In this document: piece by piece, positions 54,911 to 63,834 of the stretch
Position numbering within the stretch: the first letter of the stretch is position 1
How the letters are laid out: each line of letters starts with the position of its first letter
Assembly (NCBI RefSeq): GCF_015352975.1
Contig: NZ_JACYIZ010000005.1
Span: 62,001-126,000, forward strand
From: Aestuariimicrobium ganziense
GTDB lineage: Bacteria > Actinomycetota > Actinomycetes > Propionibacteriales > Propionibacteriaceae
Length of the DNA: 64,000 nucleotides
Direction of reading: 5' to 3'
Notes under the pieces: generated by a model
The model's input: the letters and a program-made list of their open reading frames with translations, nothing else
Database searches by the model: none
Told to the model about the DNA's origin: nothing
Program-made: the position numbers and the translations under genes

Positions 54911-56400
54911 CGGTCGGGCTCCTCATCGGTGCCGGGGGCATCGCTGCGCTTGCGCCACCACTGGGTGAAGGTCTCCGCCGCCGGCATCGGCAGGTCGCGG
55001 CTGGTCGTCCAGGCCGAGGCGCCCGGGCCGGGGAGCTTGCGCCCGATGCCGGGGATCGGCAACTTGCCGGCCAGGGTCGAGGCGATCTGGGCGGCGCGCA
55101 ACGAGTGAGGGTTGCCCATCACCTCACCGAGCACGCCCATGGCCAGCCGCTCGAGCCCGAGGCCGCCCCGCTTGTGCTCGTCGACCACCTGGCGGCGCAG
55201 GTGCACCAGCAGGTCGGGGATCTCGATGCGCACCGGGCAGACGTCGAAGCAGGCACCGCACAGGCTCGAGGCGAACGGCAGCGAGGCGTCGATCGCCTCG
55301 GTGTGGCCACGCAACTGCGGGGTCAGCACCGCGCCGATCGGACCCGGGTAGACCGAGCCGTAGGCGTGCCCGCCGACCCGTTCGTAGACCGGGCAGATGT
55401 TGAGGCAGGCCGAGCAACGGATGCAGCGCAGCACCTGTCGTCCGAACTGGTCGGCCAGCGCGTTCGTGCGCCCGTTGTCGACCAGGACGACGTGCACGTC
55501 GCGGGGACCGTCGAGCCCGTGCGCGCCGGTCCACATCGTGGTGTAGGGATTCATCCGCTCGCCGGTGGAGCTGCGCGGCAGCAGCTTGAGGAACACCTCG
55601 AGGTCGGCGAAGGTCGGCAGCACCTTCTCGATGCCGACGACGGTGATCAGGGTCTCGGGCAGGGTCAGGCACATCCGGCCGTTGCCCTCGGACTCGACCA
55701 CCACCAGCGTGCCGGTCTCGGCGACGGCGAAGTTGGCGCCCGAGACCGCGACTTTGGCGCGCAGGAACTTCTCGCGCAGGTGGATGCGGGCAGCCTCGGC
55801 CAGCCGCCCGGGATCATCGGTCAGGTCGTCAGGCGCTGCCCGGCCGTAGCGACCCATCTCGGTGAGGAAGATCTCGCGGATCTCGCTGCGGTTGCGGTGG
55901 ATCGCCGGCACCAGGATGTGGCTGGGTGAGTCGTGGCCGAGTTGGACGATCAGCTCGGCGAGGTCGGTCTCCCAGGCTGCGATCCCGGCCTCTTCGAGCG
56001 CCTCGTTGAGTTCGATCTCCTGGGTGGCCATCGACTTGACCTTGACCACCTCGTCGGCCCCGGCGGCGCGGGTGACGTCGATCACGACCTGGTTGGCCTC
56101 AGCGGCGTCCCGGGCCCAGTGCACGGTCGCGCCGGCGGCCTTGAGCTTCTTCTCGAACTCGACCAGGTAGGTGTCGAGGTGGCGCAGGGTCCGGTCCTTG
56201 ATCGCAGCACCGGCCAGGCGCAACTGCTCCCAGTCGTCCACCTCGCTGACCACGGCGGCACGCTTGGCGCGGATGGTGCGGGTGGCGTGGGTGAGGTTGG
56301 CGCGCTGCCGGTCGTTGGCCAGTTGCACCTTGGCGTTGGCGGGGAAGGCCGGCATCCCGAGCCAGGTGACCGGTGCGACGTCGGGGGTGCGGCGGGTCAT
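54907..56400 (-). CDS. lutB: LutB, iron-sulfur subunit of L-lactate oxidation
   Basis: The protein has 497 residues. An N-terminal LUD domain (about 60-300) precedes a ferredoxin-like segment with CIRCSACLNICPVY (near 335) and CGACFDVCPVRIEIPDL (near 380), each giving a [4Fe-4S] cluster. A C-terminal helical tail follows. ATG 56400 overlaps the lutA stop (ATGA). In the same order as Bacillus subtilis lutABC, it forms the electron-carrying part of the L-lactate oxidising complex at the membrane. Confidence 0.93.
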   Translation of the reverse strand: MTRRTPDVAPVTWLGMPAFPANAKVQLANDRQRANLTHATRTIRAKRAAVVSEVDDWEQLRLAGAAIKDRTLRHLDTYLVEFEKKLKAAGATVHWARDAAEANQVVIDVTRAAGADEVVKVKSMATQEIELNEALEEAGIAAWETDLAELIVQLGHDSPSHILVPAIHRNRSEIREIFLTEMGRYGRAAPDDLTDDPGRLAEAARIHLREKFLRAKVAVSGANFAVAETGTLVVVESEGNGRMCLTLPETLITVVGIEKVLPTFADLEVFLKLLPRSSTGERMNPYTTMWTGAHGLDGPRDVHVVLVDNGRTNALADQFGRQVLRCIRCSACLNICPVYERVGGHAYGSVYPGPIGAVLTPQLRGHTEAIDASLPFASSLCGACFDVCPVRIEIPDLLVHLRRQVVDEHKRGGLGLERLAMGVLGEVMGNPHSLRAAQIASTLAGKLPIPGIGRKLPGPGASAWTTSRDLPMPAAETFTQWWRKRSDAPGTDEEPDR

Positions 56401-57167
56401 CGTGCTGCCCCCGCCATGAACGGGGCGTCCTGGGTGCTGGCCAGGATCTCGGCCAGGTGGATCGTGCGGATCGGGGCCTTGGTGCGGTGAGCGAGTCCGC
56501 CGATGTGCAGCAGGCAGGAGTTGTCGCCGGCGACCACGTACTCGGCTCCCGAGGCCACCGCGTGCGCGACCTTGTCGGTGCCCATCGCCGCCGAGACATC
56601 GGGGTTCTTGACCGAGAAGGTGCCCCCGAAGCCGCAGCACTCCTCGGCGTGCGGCAGGTCGACCACGGTGATGCCGTCGACCGCGCGCAGCAGCTGCTGC
56701 GGACGATCACCCACCTTGGCAACCCGCACCGAGTGGCAGGTGGGGTGGAAGGTCACGGTGTGCGGGAAGTGGGCTCCGACGTCGACCAGACCCAGGTCGT
56801 CCACGATGAACTCGCTCAGCTCGCGGGTGCGGGCCACGATCTGGTCGACCTCGTGGCGCAACCCGGCATCGCCGGCGTCGTCGGCCAGCATCGGGTGCTG
56901 GTGACGTACCGACCCGACGCACGACCCGGACGGGCCGACGATCACCTCGGCGTCGGCGAACGCTCGGACGAACGCCCGCACCGACTTCACGCCCTCACCG
57001 AACCAGCCGGAGTTGGTGAACATCTGGCCGCAGCAGGTCTGGTTGGCCGGCACCGTCACCTCGCAGCCGAGGCGTTCGAGCACGCTGACCACGGCCCGCC
57101 CGGTGTGGGGGAACATCGTGTCGTTGATGCAGGTGATGAACAGCGACACCCGTGGTCGAGAAGTCAC
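56397..57167 (-). CDS. lutA: LutA, CCG-domain subunit of L-lactate oxidation
   Basis: The 256-residue protein has two CCG (heterodisulfide-reductase-like) modules, with TCCGQ (about 44) and ECCGFGGTFS (about 178), the cysteines expected to hold an Fe-S cluster. It is the first gene of the lut operon. A GTG start, no membrane segment. The substrate, L-lactate, would be supplied by the L-fucose pathway enzymes encoded at 13.8-18.5 kb, an inference from pathway logic. Confidence 0.9.
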   Translation of the reverse strand: MTSRPRVSLFITCINDTMFPHTGRAVVSVLERLGCEVTVPANQTCCGQMFTNSGWFGEGVKSVRAFVRAFADAEVIVGPSGSCVGSVRHQHPMLADDAGDAGLRHEVDQIVARTRELSEFIVDDLGLVDVGAHFPHTVTFHPTCHSVRVAKVGDRPQQLLRAVDGITVVDLPHAEECCGFGGTFSVKNPDVSAAMGTDKVAHAVASGAEYVVAGDNSCLLHIGGLAHRTKAPIRTIHLAEILASTQDAPFMAGAAR

Positions 57168-57234
57168 GTAGACATCATGGCATCGAGCCCATGGCGGGTC
57201 AGGATCGGGTCAGCAACGCACAGTCGCGAGCGGC

Positions 57235-58593
57235 CTACTCGGTCATCTCCTGGCCCTTGCGGTCGGGCAGCAGCATCGCTGCCCCTGCGGCCAGGATGAA
57301 CGCCGCTGCGAACACCCCGAAGGCCAGGGGCATGCCGCCGCCCTTGATCAGGAAGGGCACGCTCAGCGGGGCGATCATCGAGGCGATCCGGCCGAACGCT
57401 GCAGCCGCACCGGTTCCTGACCCGCGGATCTCGGTCGGGTAGATCTCTGGGCCGATGGCGTAGAGCGCGCCCCAGGCGCCGAGGTTGAAGAACGACAGCG
57501 CGCAGCCGGCGACCAGGATCGTCGTGGGCGAGTCGGCCAGGCCGAACAGACCTGCCGCCACCGCCGAGCCGGCCAGGAAACTGGCCAGGGTGGCGCGTCG
57601 TCCCCAGACCTCGATCAGCCAGGCTGCCACCGCGTAGCCGGGCAACTGGGCCAGCGTGATGATCAGGGTGTACTCGAACGACTTCACCAGGGTGTGGCCG
57701 GAGTTGAACAGCAGGGTCGGCAGCCAGATGAAGGCGCCGTAGTAGCTGAGGTTGATGCAGAACCAGACCACCCACAGCGCGATCGTGCGCTGCCTGAGCC
57801 GCGACGACCAGATCGACTCGCGGTCGTCGTCGGCGACCGGAACGTCGGCGGCCGGGGCACTGGGGCCCTCGACCGGTTCGGCCGGGGCGGCCACGCCGGC
57901 CGACTCCTCGAACGAACGCACCGCGGCCTCGGCCTCGGCGTGGCGTCCCTTCGACTCCAGGAAGCGCACCGACTCGGGGATGCCGAACCGGATCACCGCG
58001 GCATAGACCGTCGGCACGATGCCCACTGCGAGCGCCCATCGCCAGCCGTTGTCGACGTTGGGGATCAACAGGTAGCCCAGCAGCGCCGCCATGATCCAGC
58101 CCAGCGCCCAGAACGCCTCGAGCGCGACCACGACGCGTCCTCGGATCCGCCGCGGGGCGTACTCACTGACCAGGGTCGAGGCCACTGGCAGTTCGGCCCC
58201 CAGCCCCAGGCCGACGATGAATCGCAGCACGATCAGCGCGGCCACCGACCCGACCAGGGCGGAGGCGCCCGTCGCGGCGCCATAGACCAACAGGGTGAGG
58301 GCGAAGACCTGGCGTCGTCCGATCCGGTCGGCCAGCAGACCACCCAGCGACGCACCGATCGCCATGCCGACGAAGCCGATCGAACCGATCCAGCTCAGGG
58401 TGGTGGCGCTGAGCTTCCACTCGGCGGCCAGGGCGACCATCACGAACGAGATGAGCCCGACGTCCATGGCGTCCAGGGCCCAGCCCAGACCGGAACCGGT
58501 CAGCAACTTGGTGTGCTTGCGGGTGAAGGGCAGTCGGTCGAGCCGCTCGGAGCGGCTCGGTGCGTGCTGCCCGGCCGTGGTCGAAGAAGTCAT
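57235..58593 (-). CDS. MFS carrier, NaiP/sugar-porter-like
   Basis: The protein has 452 residues and about 12 transmembrane segments. Motif A, GGLLADRIGRRQVF (about 83-96), and the sugar-porter-like RxGLGxGxE stretch (RFIVGLGLGAELPV, about 124-137) and PEIYPTEIRGSG late in the chain place it with the niacin/aromatic-acid/sugar MFS groups. It lies 67 nt beyond the lut promoter region on the same strand and could in principle import lactate or an aromatic acid; the substrate cannot be settled. Confidence 0.75.
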   Translation of the reverse strand: MTSSTTAGQHAPSRSERLDRLPFTRKHTKLLTGSGLGWALDAMDVGLISFVMVALAAEWKLSATTLSWIGSIGFVGMAIGASLGGLLADRIGRRQVFALTLLVYGAATGASALVGSVAALIVLRFIVGLGLGAELPVASTLVSEYAPRRIRGRVVVALEAFWALGWIMAALLGYLLIPNVDNGWRWALAVGIVPTVYAAVIRFGIPESVRFLESKGRHAEAEAAVRSFEESAGVAAPAEPVEGPSAPAADVPVADDDRESIWSSRLRQRTIALWVVWFCINLSYYGAFIWLPTLLFNSGHTLVKSFEYTLIITLAQLPGYAVAAWLIEVWGRRATLASFLAGSAVAAGLFGLADSPTTILVAGCALSFFNLGAWGALYAIGPEIYPTEIRGSGTGAAAAFGRIASMIAPLSVPFLIKGGGMPLAFGVFAAAFILAAGAAMLLPDRKGQEMTE

Positions 58594-58652
58594 GGGGGTC
58601 TCTTCCCGTCGCGCCCCTCCAGCAGTTGGCCCGGGGGGCAGAGCAGTGAGCG

Positions 58653-58658
58653 TACTGT
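58653..58658 (+). promoter_or_regulatory. Putative -10 for the PAT-type acetyltransferase
   Basis: TACTGT lies 6 nt before the ATG at 58665. Confidence 0.35.
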
Positions 58659-58664
58659 GCTGGC

Positions 58665-59177
58665 ATGCCCGTCACCATTCGCCCGGCCACTGTGGACGAC
58701 ATCGCCGAGATCACGCAGATCTACAACCAGGCCGGCGTCGGCACCACCGCCAGCTATGACCTGGCCCCGGTGACGGTGGCCGAGCGCACCGAGTGGTTCG
58801 AGGCCAAGCAGCGCCGCAACTTCCCCACCCTGGTCGCCGTCGACGACGGCCAGACCGTCGGCTTCGCCTCCTACGGCACCTTCCGTGAGAAGGCCGGCTA
58901 CGACTACACCGTCGAGCACTCGGTCTACGTGCGCGACGGCCACCGCGCCTCCGGCGTGGGACGCATGCTGATGAGCGCGTTGATCGACCACGCCCGCGGC
59001 CACGGGGTGCACGTGATGGTCGGCGCCCTGGACGGGTCGAACGAGGCCAGCGTCGCCTTCCACCTGTCGCTGGGCTTCGTCGAGGTGGCCCGGATGCCCG
59101 AGGTGGGCCGCAAGTTCGGACGATGGCTCGACCTGGTGCTGGTGCAACTCACCTTCGAGGGCCCCGACCCCGCCTGA
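58665..59177 (+). CDS. GNAT N-acetyltransferase, phosphinothricin-acetyltransferase-like
   Basis: The protein has 170 residues. IRPATVDDIAEITQIYN at the start, ASYGTFREKAGYDYTVEHSVYV in the middle, and the acetyl-CoA loop GHRASGVGRMLM (about 92-103) fit the Pat/YncA family. These acetylate phosphinothricin, methionine sulfone or related amines. A resistance role is not shown by the locus. The gene stands between a divergent MFS carrier and a nucleobase permease. Confidence 0.82.
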   Translation: MPVTIRPATVDDIAEITQIYNQAGVGTTASYDLAPVTVAERTEWFEAKQRRNFPTLVAVDDGQTVGFASYGTFREKAGYDYTVEHSVYVRDGHRASGVGRMLMSALIDHARGHGVHVMVGALDGSNEASVAFHLSLGFVEVARMPEVGRKFGRWLDLVLVQLTFEGPDPA

Positions 59178-59288
59178 GGCCCACTCCGCCCTGCCGCTGG
59201 TGGCGGAAGCGTTGCACGCGGCACAATCACCCGTGGCGGCCCGACAAACACCACCCCAGTCCCCCGGTCCCGAGGCGAGGAGACCCGC

Positions 59289-60848
59289 GTGAGCAGCACC
59301 ACCCACGACCAGACCCCACCGCCGGGTGCTTCGGTACCCGCGGCCAAGCCCGGACTGATCGAACTCCAGGGCATCGACGTGGTTGCCGAGGCCGACCGCA
59401 CGGCCCGCCCACGCGACCTGTTCTGGCCCTGGTTCGCCGCCAACGTCAGCGTCTTCGGCATGAGCTACGGCGCCTTCCTGCTGGGCTTCGGCATCAGCTT
59501 CTGGCAGGCGACGGTCGTCGCGTTGATCGGCATCATCTTCAGCTTCGCCATCTGTGGCGTGATCGCCCTGGCCGGCAAGCGTGGCTCGGTGCCCACCATG
59601 GTGCTCTCGCGCGCCGCCTTCGGTGTCCAGGGCCAGAAGGTGCCCGGCATCATCAGCTGGCTGACCTCGATCGGCTGGGAGACCAGCCTCACCATCCTGG
59701 CGACGCTGGCGATCGGCACCGTTTTCGAGCGCCTCGGCTGGGCCCACGGCACCACCACCAAGGTGATCGCCTGCGCCCTGATCGCCGGCATCATCGTCGC
59801 CGCGTCCGTGCTGGGCTACCACACGATCATGAAGCTGCAGTCGATCCTGACCTGGGTCACCGGCGCCTTCACCATCGTGTTCATGCTGGTCACCATCCCC
59901 AAGATCTCGTGGAGCGCGGTCAGCCAGATCCCCTCGGGCTCGCTGCCGGCCACCATCGGCGCCCTGGTCATGGTGATGACCGGTTTCGGCCTGGGCTGGG
60001 TCAACATCGCCGCGGACTGGTCGCGCTACCAGCACCGTGACTCCAGCTCGGCGGCGATCGTCGGCTGGAACACCTTCGGCGGCTCGGTGGCCCCGATCAT
60101 CCTGGTGATCTTCGGCCTGCTGCTGGTCGGCTCGAACGAGGGCTTCGCCGGCCTGGTCGGCGGCGACCCGATCGGAGCGCTCGCCGGGCTGCTGCCCACC
60201 TGGCTGCTGCTGCCCTACCTGCTGGTGGCCATCCTCACCCTGGTCAGCGGCGCGGTGCTGGGCATCTACTCCTCGGGCCTGACCCTGCTCAGCCTGGGCA
60301 TCGACATCCCCCGTCCGGCCGCGGCAGCCATCGACGGCGTGATCATGACCCTGGCCACGATCTACGTGGTGTTCTTCGCCGAGAACTTCCTCGGCCCGTT
60401 CCAGAGCTTCCTGATCACCCTGGGCGTGCCGCTGGCAGCTTGGGCGGGCATCATGTGCGCCGACATCGCCACCCGCCGTCGTCCCTACGACGAGAAGGCA
60501 CTGTTCGACAGCCGCGGACGCTACAAGGCCTTCGACTGGGTGTCGCTGGTCACGTTGGTGGTCGCCTCGGTGATCGGCTGGGGACTGGTGATCAACCAGT
60601 TCGCCAAGGACGCCGCCTGGAACAACTGGCAGGGCTACCTGCTCGAGCCGCTCGGACTGGGCACCAGGACCACGGCCGAGGACGGCAGCCAGTCGTGGGA
60701 CGGCTCGTGGCCGTGGGCCAACCTGGGCGTGTTCATCGCCCTGGCTCTGGGCTTCCTGGTCACCCTGGTCGCCCGCCGCGGCACGATCCGCCGCCAGGAG
60801 GCCACCCAGACCGAGGCCGACGAGAACTCCCACGTGGTGGCGTCGTGA
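59289..60848 (+). CDS. NCS1-family nucleobase/cytosine permease
   Basis: The protein has 519 residues with about 12 hydrophobic segments. FLLGFGISFWQA and PTMVLSRAAFGVQGQK (about 98-113) are characteristic of the NCS1 cytosine/purine/allantoin group. The GTG start has GAGGAG upstream. The GTGA overlap with the next gene ties it to a cysteine hydrolase, so uptake and hydrolysis of the same compound is likely. Cytosine, uracil, allantoin or a hydantoin are all possible. Confidence 0.83.
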   Translation: MSSTTHDQTPPPGASVPAAKPGLIELQGIDVVAEADRTARPRDLFWPWFAANVSVFGMSYGAFLLGFGISFWQATVVALIGIIFSFAICGVIALAGKRGSVPTMVLSRAAFGVQGQKVPGIISWLTSIGWETSLTILATLAIGTVFERLGWAHGTTTKVIACALIAGIIVAASVLGYHTIMKLQSILTWVTGAFTIVFMLVTIPKISWSAVSQIPSGSLPATIGALVMVMTGFGLGWVNIAADWSRYQHRDSSSAAIVGWNTFGGSVAPIILVIFGLLLVGSNEGFAGLVGGDPIGALAGLLPTWLLLPYLLVAILTLVSGAVLGIYSSGLTLLSLGIDIPRPAAAAIDGVIMTLATIYVVFFAENFLGPFQSFLITLGVPLAAWAGIMCADIATRRRPYDEKALFDSRGRYKAFDWVSLVTLVVASVIGWGLVINQFAKDAAWNNWQGYLLEPLGLGTRTTAEDGSQSWDGSWPWANLGVFIALALGFLVTLVARRGTIRRQEATQTEADENSHVVAS

Positions 60849-61423
60849 CCAGCGCCCAACGCCCGACCCTGCCCCCGCCCGACGACGCCTGGCTGGTGGT
60901 CATCGACCCGCAGGTGGTCTTCGCCGATCCCTCCAGCGACTGGGCCTCACCGATGTTCGACGGCATCGTGCCGGTGGTGGACGAGTTGGTGGCCCACTTC
61001 GGTGAGCGGACGATCGTCACCCGTTGGCTGCCCGGCACCGACCACCAGGGGTCGTGGCAGGCGTACTTCACGCTGTGGAGCTTCGCCGATCGTCCCGACG
61101 ACGACCCGCTGTTCGACCTGGTGCCGGCCGCCCGTGCGTGGGTGCACGGTGACACCCTCGACGTGACCACCTTCGGCAAGTGGGGCCAGGCGATGGTCGA
61201 GCGCACCGGTGAGCAGCATCCCCAGCTCGTGCTGGTCGGGGTCTCGACCGACTGCTGCGTGATCTCGACCGCGCTCGCGGCCGCCGACGCCGGCGCCACA
61301 GTGACCGTTGTCGAGCAGGGGTGCGCGGGCTCGACGCCTGAGAACCATGCGGCCGCGATGCAGGTGATGGGGCTCTACGCACCCCAGATCGTGGTCGTGG
61401 GAGCGGAGGCTGAAGCGGCATGA
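60845..61423 (+). CDS. Isochorismatase-family cysteine hydrolase
   Basis: The protein has 192 residues. The family triad is visible: D21 (VVIDPQ), K112 (TTFGKWG) and a Cys at 137/138 (STDCCVIST), with the cis-peptide VSTDCCV loop. Enzymes of this fold include nicotinamidase, ureidoacrylate amidohydrolase and N-carbamoylsarcosine amidase. Coupling to the nucleobase permease by a 4-nt overlap suggests a nucleobase breakdown product, but this is inference. The stop overlaps the start of the next small gene (ATGA). Confidence 0.8.
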   Translation: MTSAQRPTLPPPDDAWLVVIDPQVVFADPSSDWASPMFDGIVPVVDELVAHFGERTIVTRWLPGTDHQGSWQAYFTLWSFADRPDDDPLFDLVPAARAWVHGDTLDVTTFGKWGQAMVERTGEQHPQLVLVGVSTDCCVISTALAAADAGATVTVVEQGCAGSTPENHAAAMQVMGLYAPQIVVVGAEAEAA

Positions 61424-61581
61424 GCAGGCGGCGCAAGGGCTCGCGCGGGCCTCGGCGCAAGCCCGGCCCAACTCGGGCGCTGTGGGGATGGGCCCTGGCG
61501 ATGCTGGCCTACACGGTGCTGGTCGCCGGGCTGCGCTGGTGGGCGGAGTACCAGCCTGACGTCGCGACCCCGGCTCGGTAA
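61420..61581 (+). CDS. Small membrane protein, 53 aa, unknown function
   Basis: Fifty-three residues: a very basic N-terminus (MSRRRKGSRGPRRKPG), one transmembrane segment (WGWALAMLAYTVLVAG, about 22-37), and a short outer tail. The ATG overlaps the hydrolase stop (ATGA), good evidence for real coupling. The gene ends in TAA, and the next codon in the same frame is a GTG that opens the following ORF. No family was recognised. Confidence 0.6.
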   Translation: MSRRRKGSRGPRRKPGPTRALWGWALAMLAYTVLVAGLRWWAEYQPDVATPAR

Positions 61582-61848
61582 GTGGCCATGGTCGGCATGC
61601 TGACCTGCCCGATCACCCTGGGCACGATCTTGAGCGAGATCGGTGAGCACAACGCCACCTTCAAGTGGGCGCTGGCCACCTTCGGCGCGGTGATCATCGG
61701 TCTGGTGCTGCCTGTCACCACGCCCGACCTGTGGGGCGTGCACGTGCTGGTCACCGGTCTGGCGGTGGCGTTCGCGATCGCCACCGTGGTGATGCTGGCA
61801 CGTCGTGCCGCCGCCCAAACCCCCGACGTCAGCCCGACGCGGCGCTGA
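61582..61848 (+). CDS. Small two-helix membrane protein, 88 aa, unknown function
   Basis: Eighty-eight residues from GTG 61582, directly after the TAA of the previous gene and in the same reading frame (ATGs at 61588 and 61597 are alternatives). Two hydrophobic segments (FKWALATFGAVIIGLVLPV, VHVLVTGLAVAFAIATVVML) and strong third-position G/C bias support coding. The 3' end overlaps the convergent amidotransferase by 20 nt. It might be half of one membrane protein split by the stop codon. Confidence 0.5.
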   Translation: MAMVGMLTCPITLGTILSEIGEHNATFKWALATFGAVIIGLVLPVTTPDLWGVHVLVTGLAVAFAIATVVMLARRAAAQTPDVSPTRR

Positions 61849-62602
61849 CCAGCAGTTCGAACAGGGCCAGGCCACGCCGGTCGTGGCGATGGCTCATCTC
61901 GGGGTGCCATTGCACGGCAAGCAGCCAGCCCTGCTCGGCCCGGACTGCCTCGACCAAGCCGTCCGGAGCGGTCGCCTCGACCACCAGCCCTCGCCCCAAC
62001 TGGTCGACGCCCTGGTGGTGGTACGAGACCACCGCGAGGTCGACCTCGCCCACGGCCTGGGCGAGCAGACCGCCCGGGGTCACCGAGACGGTGTGCGTCG
62101 GCTGGTCGGGGGCGCCGCTCTGCCAGTGGGCCACCTCGCTGGGGCGGTCGGTGGGCAGGTCCTGGACCAGGGTGCCCCCGCCGGCCACGTTGACCAGCTG
62201 GAAGCCCCGACAGATCGCCAGCACCGGGATGCCCCGTGACCGAGCCGCCTCGAGCAGTCGCAGGTCGTACGCGTCTCGCACCGGCAGGCTCTCACCACAC
62301 TCGGGACGACGCTCCTGCCCGTAACGGGACGGGTCGATGTCCTGCCCGCCGGTGAGCACCAGGGCATCGACGCCCTCGAGCTGGTCGTCCACGATCGGGT
62401 ACCGCTCGGGATCGAACAGCGGCAGCATCACCGGGACGCCCCCGGCGGCCAGCACAGCATCAACGTAGTCGGTCGAGACATTGGTGCGCGGCAACCCGGG
62501 CAGGGGGCCGGAGAGCTCCTGCCCGGTGGTGGTCGAGATGGCGATACGGGGACCGGACGCCACGCGGGCGTCCCGACTGGTGGAACGTGTCACGTGACCC
62601 AT
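61829..62602 (-). CDS. Class-I glutamine amidotransferase-like hydrolase, PuuD/peptidase C26 type
   Basis: The 257-residue protein has the catalytic Cys in LAICRGFQ (about 150), GGQDIDPSRYG earlier (about 102), and the His-Glu pair in VQWHPEM near the C-terminus. It belongs with gamma-glutamyl-gamma-aminobutyrate hydrolase (PuuD) and related enzymes that hydrolyse gamma-glutamyl amides. No puu genes flank it. The start is ATG 62602; GTG 62593 is the alternative. It is convergent with the small membrane ORFs. Confidence 0.8.
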   Translation of the reverse strand: MGHVTRSTSRDARVASGPRIAISTTTGQELSGPLPGLPRTNVSTDYVDAVLAAGGVPVMLPLFDPERYPIVDDQLEGVDALVLTGGQDIDPSRYGQERRPECGESLPVRDAYDLRLLEAARSRGIPVLAICRGFQLVNVAGGGTLVQDLPTDRPSEVAHWQSGAPDQPTHTVSVTPGGLLAQAVGEVDLAVVSYHHQGVDQLGRGLVVEATAPDGLVEAVRAEQGWLLAVQWHPEMSHRHDRRGLALFELLVSAASG

Positions 62603-62631
62603 GTCACCGGAACCGGCCCCTCGACGCAACA

Positions 62632-62982
62632 GTGACAGAGGTCACGCAGCTGGCTCGGCTGTGGCGTGCCGCAGTGGCTAGGGTTCTTTGGCGCGATCAC
62701 CACGTGCAGGGCGTGGCTGCCCTGATCGCCCCCCTGGCGCTGCTGACGATGATGACGCAGGGAATGCCCTCGGACTCGTGGTTGGTGCGGTCGGTGCTGC
62801 TGGCCTGAGTGTCGACCATCGCCACCTTGGTCGTACCGCAACTGGGCAGCCACCTGTGGTGGACCCACGACGCCTTCGCCGTGCTCGCCGCGCTGTCGGC
62901 CGGGGTGGGGTTCGCACTCGTGGCCCGGTGGCGGGTTCCCCGAGCAGCCCAGCACCGCAGGCGCCACTCCGAGCCCAGCTGA
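62632..62982 (+). pseudogene. Possible small membrane protein interrupted by an in-frame TGA
   Basis: A GTG-started frame (62632) runs to a TGA at 62806-62808 and then goes on, in the same frame and again from a GTG, to a TGA at 62980-62982. Both parts are hydrophobic and G/C-biased (LIAPLALLTMMTQ, LLA, then VSTIATLVVPQLG and LAALSAGVGFALVARW). It may be one gene broken by a W-to-stop change, or two tiny genes joined stop-to-start. The 432-nt gap from 62603 to 63034 holds nothing else that I can see. Confidence 0.35.
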
Positions 62983-63034
62983 TTGCTGCGGACAGCACCG
63001 TCGCCACCACTGGCGACGTGCGAAGCTGTGGGGT

Positions 63035-63769
63035 GTGATCTGGGTCGCACTGGGGCTGGCAGCCCTCATCATCGGCATCTCCAAGACCTCCGTGGGAGGG
63101 CTGGCCGCGGTCTCGGTGGCGATCTTCGCGATGTACATGCCCACCAAGGAGTCCACGGCCGCCGTCCTGCTGCTGCTGATCCTCGGCGACGTCGTCGCGG
63201 TGCTGCGCTACCGAGCCCACGCCGACTGGAAGTTGCTGGTCAAGCTGCTGCCCTGGGTGCTGCCCGGTCTGGCGTTGGGTGCCTGGTTCATGTCCCAGGT
63301 GGACGACAGGACCCTGCGCCGGGTGATCGGTGTGCTGCTGCTGATCTCGCTGGCCGTGCAGTTCATCACGCTGTGGCGCCAGCGCGGTCGCACCGAGCCC
63401 AGCAAGGCAGCCGGGTCGCACGCGGCCGCCGGTGCCGCGGGCCTGGCGGCCGGGTTCACCACCATGACGGCGAACGCCGCCGGCCCGGTGATGACGCTGT
63501 ACCTGCTGGCCGCCAAGATCGACAAGATGAAGTTCGTCGGCACAGGGGCCTGGTACTTCCTGATCGTCAACCTCACCAAGGTGCCGTTCAGCGCCAGCCT
63601 CGGGCTGTTCACCTGGCCCACCGTGCGCACCGTGTTGATGCTGACCCCCGTGGTGCTGTTCGGCACGTGGGTCGGCATCAAGCTGCTCAAGGCGCTGCCC
63701 CAGCGGCTGTTCGAGAACCTGGCGATCTTCGGCTCGGTCGTCGCGGCGGTGAGTCTGCTCGTCCGCTGA
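63035..63769 (+). CDS. TauE/SafE-family membrane protein
   Basis: The 244-residue protein has about eight hydrophobic segments. ISKTSVGGLAAVSV near the start (about 15-28) and FTTMTANAAGPVMTLYLLA (about 140-158) are the repeated family motifs of the two halves. TauE/SafE proteins are proposed exporters of sulfite, sulfoacetate and similar anions. The GTG start lies just after the interrupted small ORF. No sulfur genes are adjacent, so the anion is unknown. Confidence 0.8.
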   Translation: MIWVALGLAALIIGISKTSVGGLAAVSVAIFAMYMPTKESTAAVLLLLILGDVVAVLRYRAHADWKLLVKLLPWVLPGLALGAWFMSQVDDRTLRRVIGVLLLISLAVQFITLWRQRGRTEPSKAAGSHAAAGAAGLAAGFTTMTANAAGPVMTLYLLAAKIDKMKFVGTGAWYFLIVNLTKVPFSASLGLFTWPTVRTVLMLTPVVLFGTWVGIKLLKALPQRLFENLAIFGSVVAAVSLLVR

Positions 63770-63799
63770 CCGCGAGTTTGCGCGGTGCCCATCCCTCAT

Positions 63800-63820
63800 T
63801 GATAATGGTTCTCATTAGAG
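63800..63820 (+). promoter_or_regulatory. Zur/Fur-like box
   Basis: TGATAATGGTTCTCATTAGA has the arms TAATG (63803-63807) and CATTA (63813-63817) around a 5-nt centre, as in Zur and Fur sites. It ends about 15 nt before the start of a metal-binding lipoprotein gene, placing it in the promoter. Confidence 0.65.
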
Positions 63821-63834
63821 GGAAGGTTCACTTC

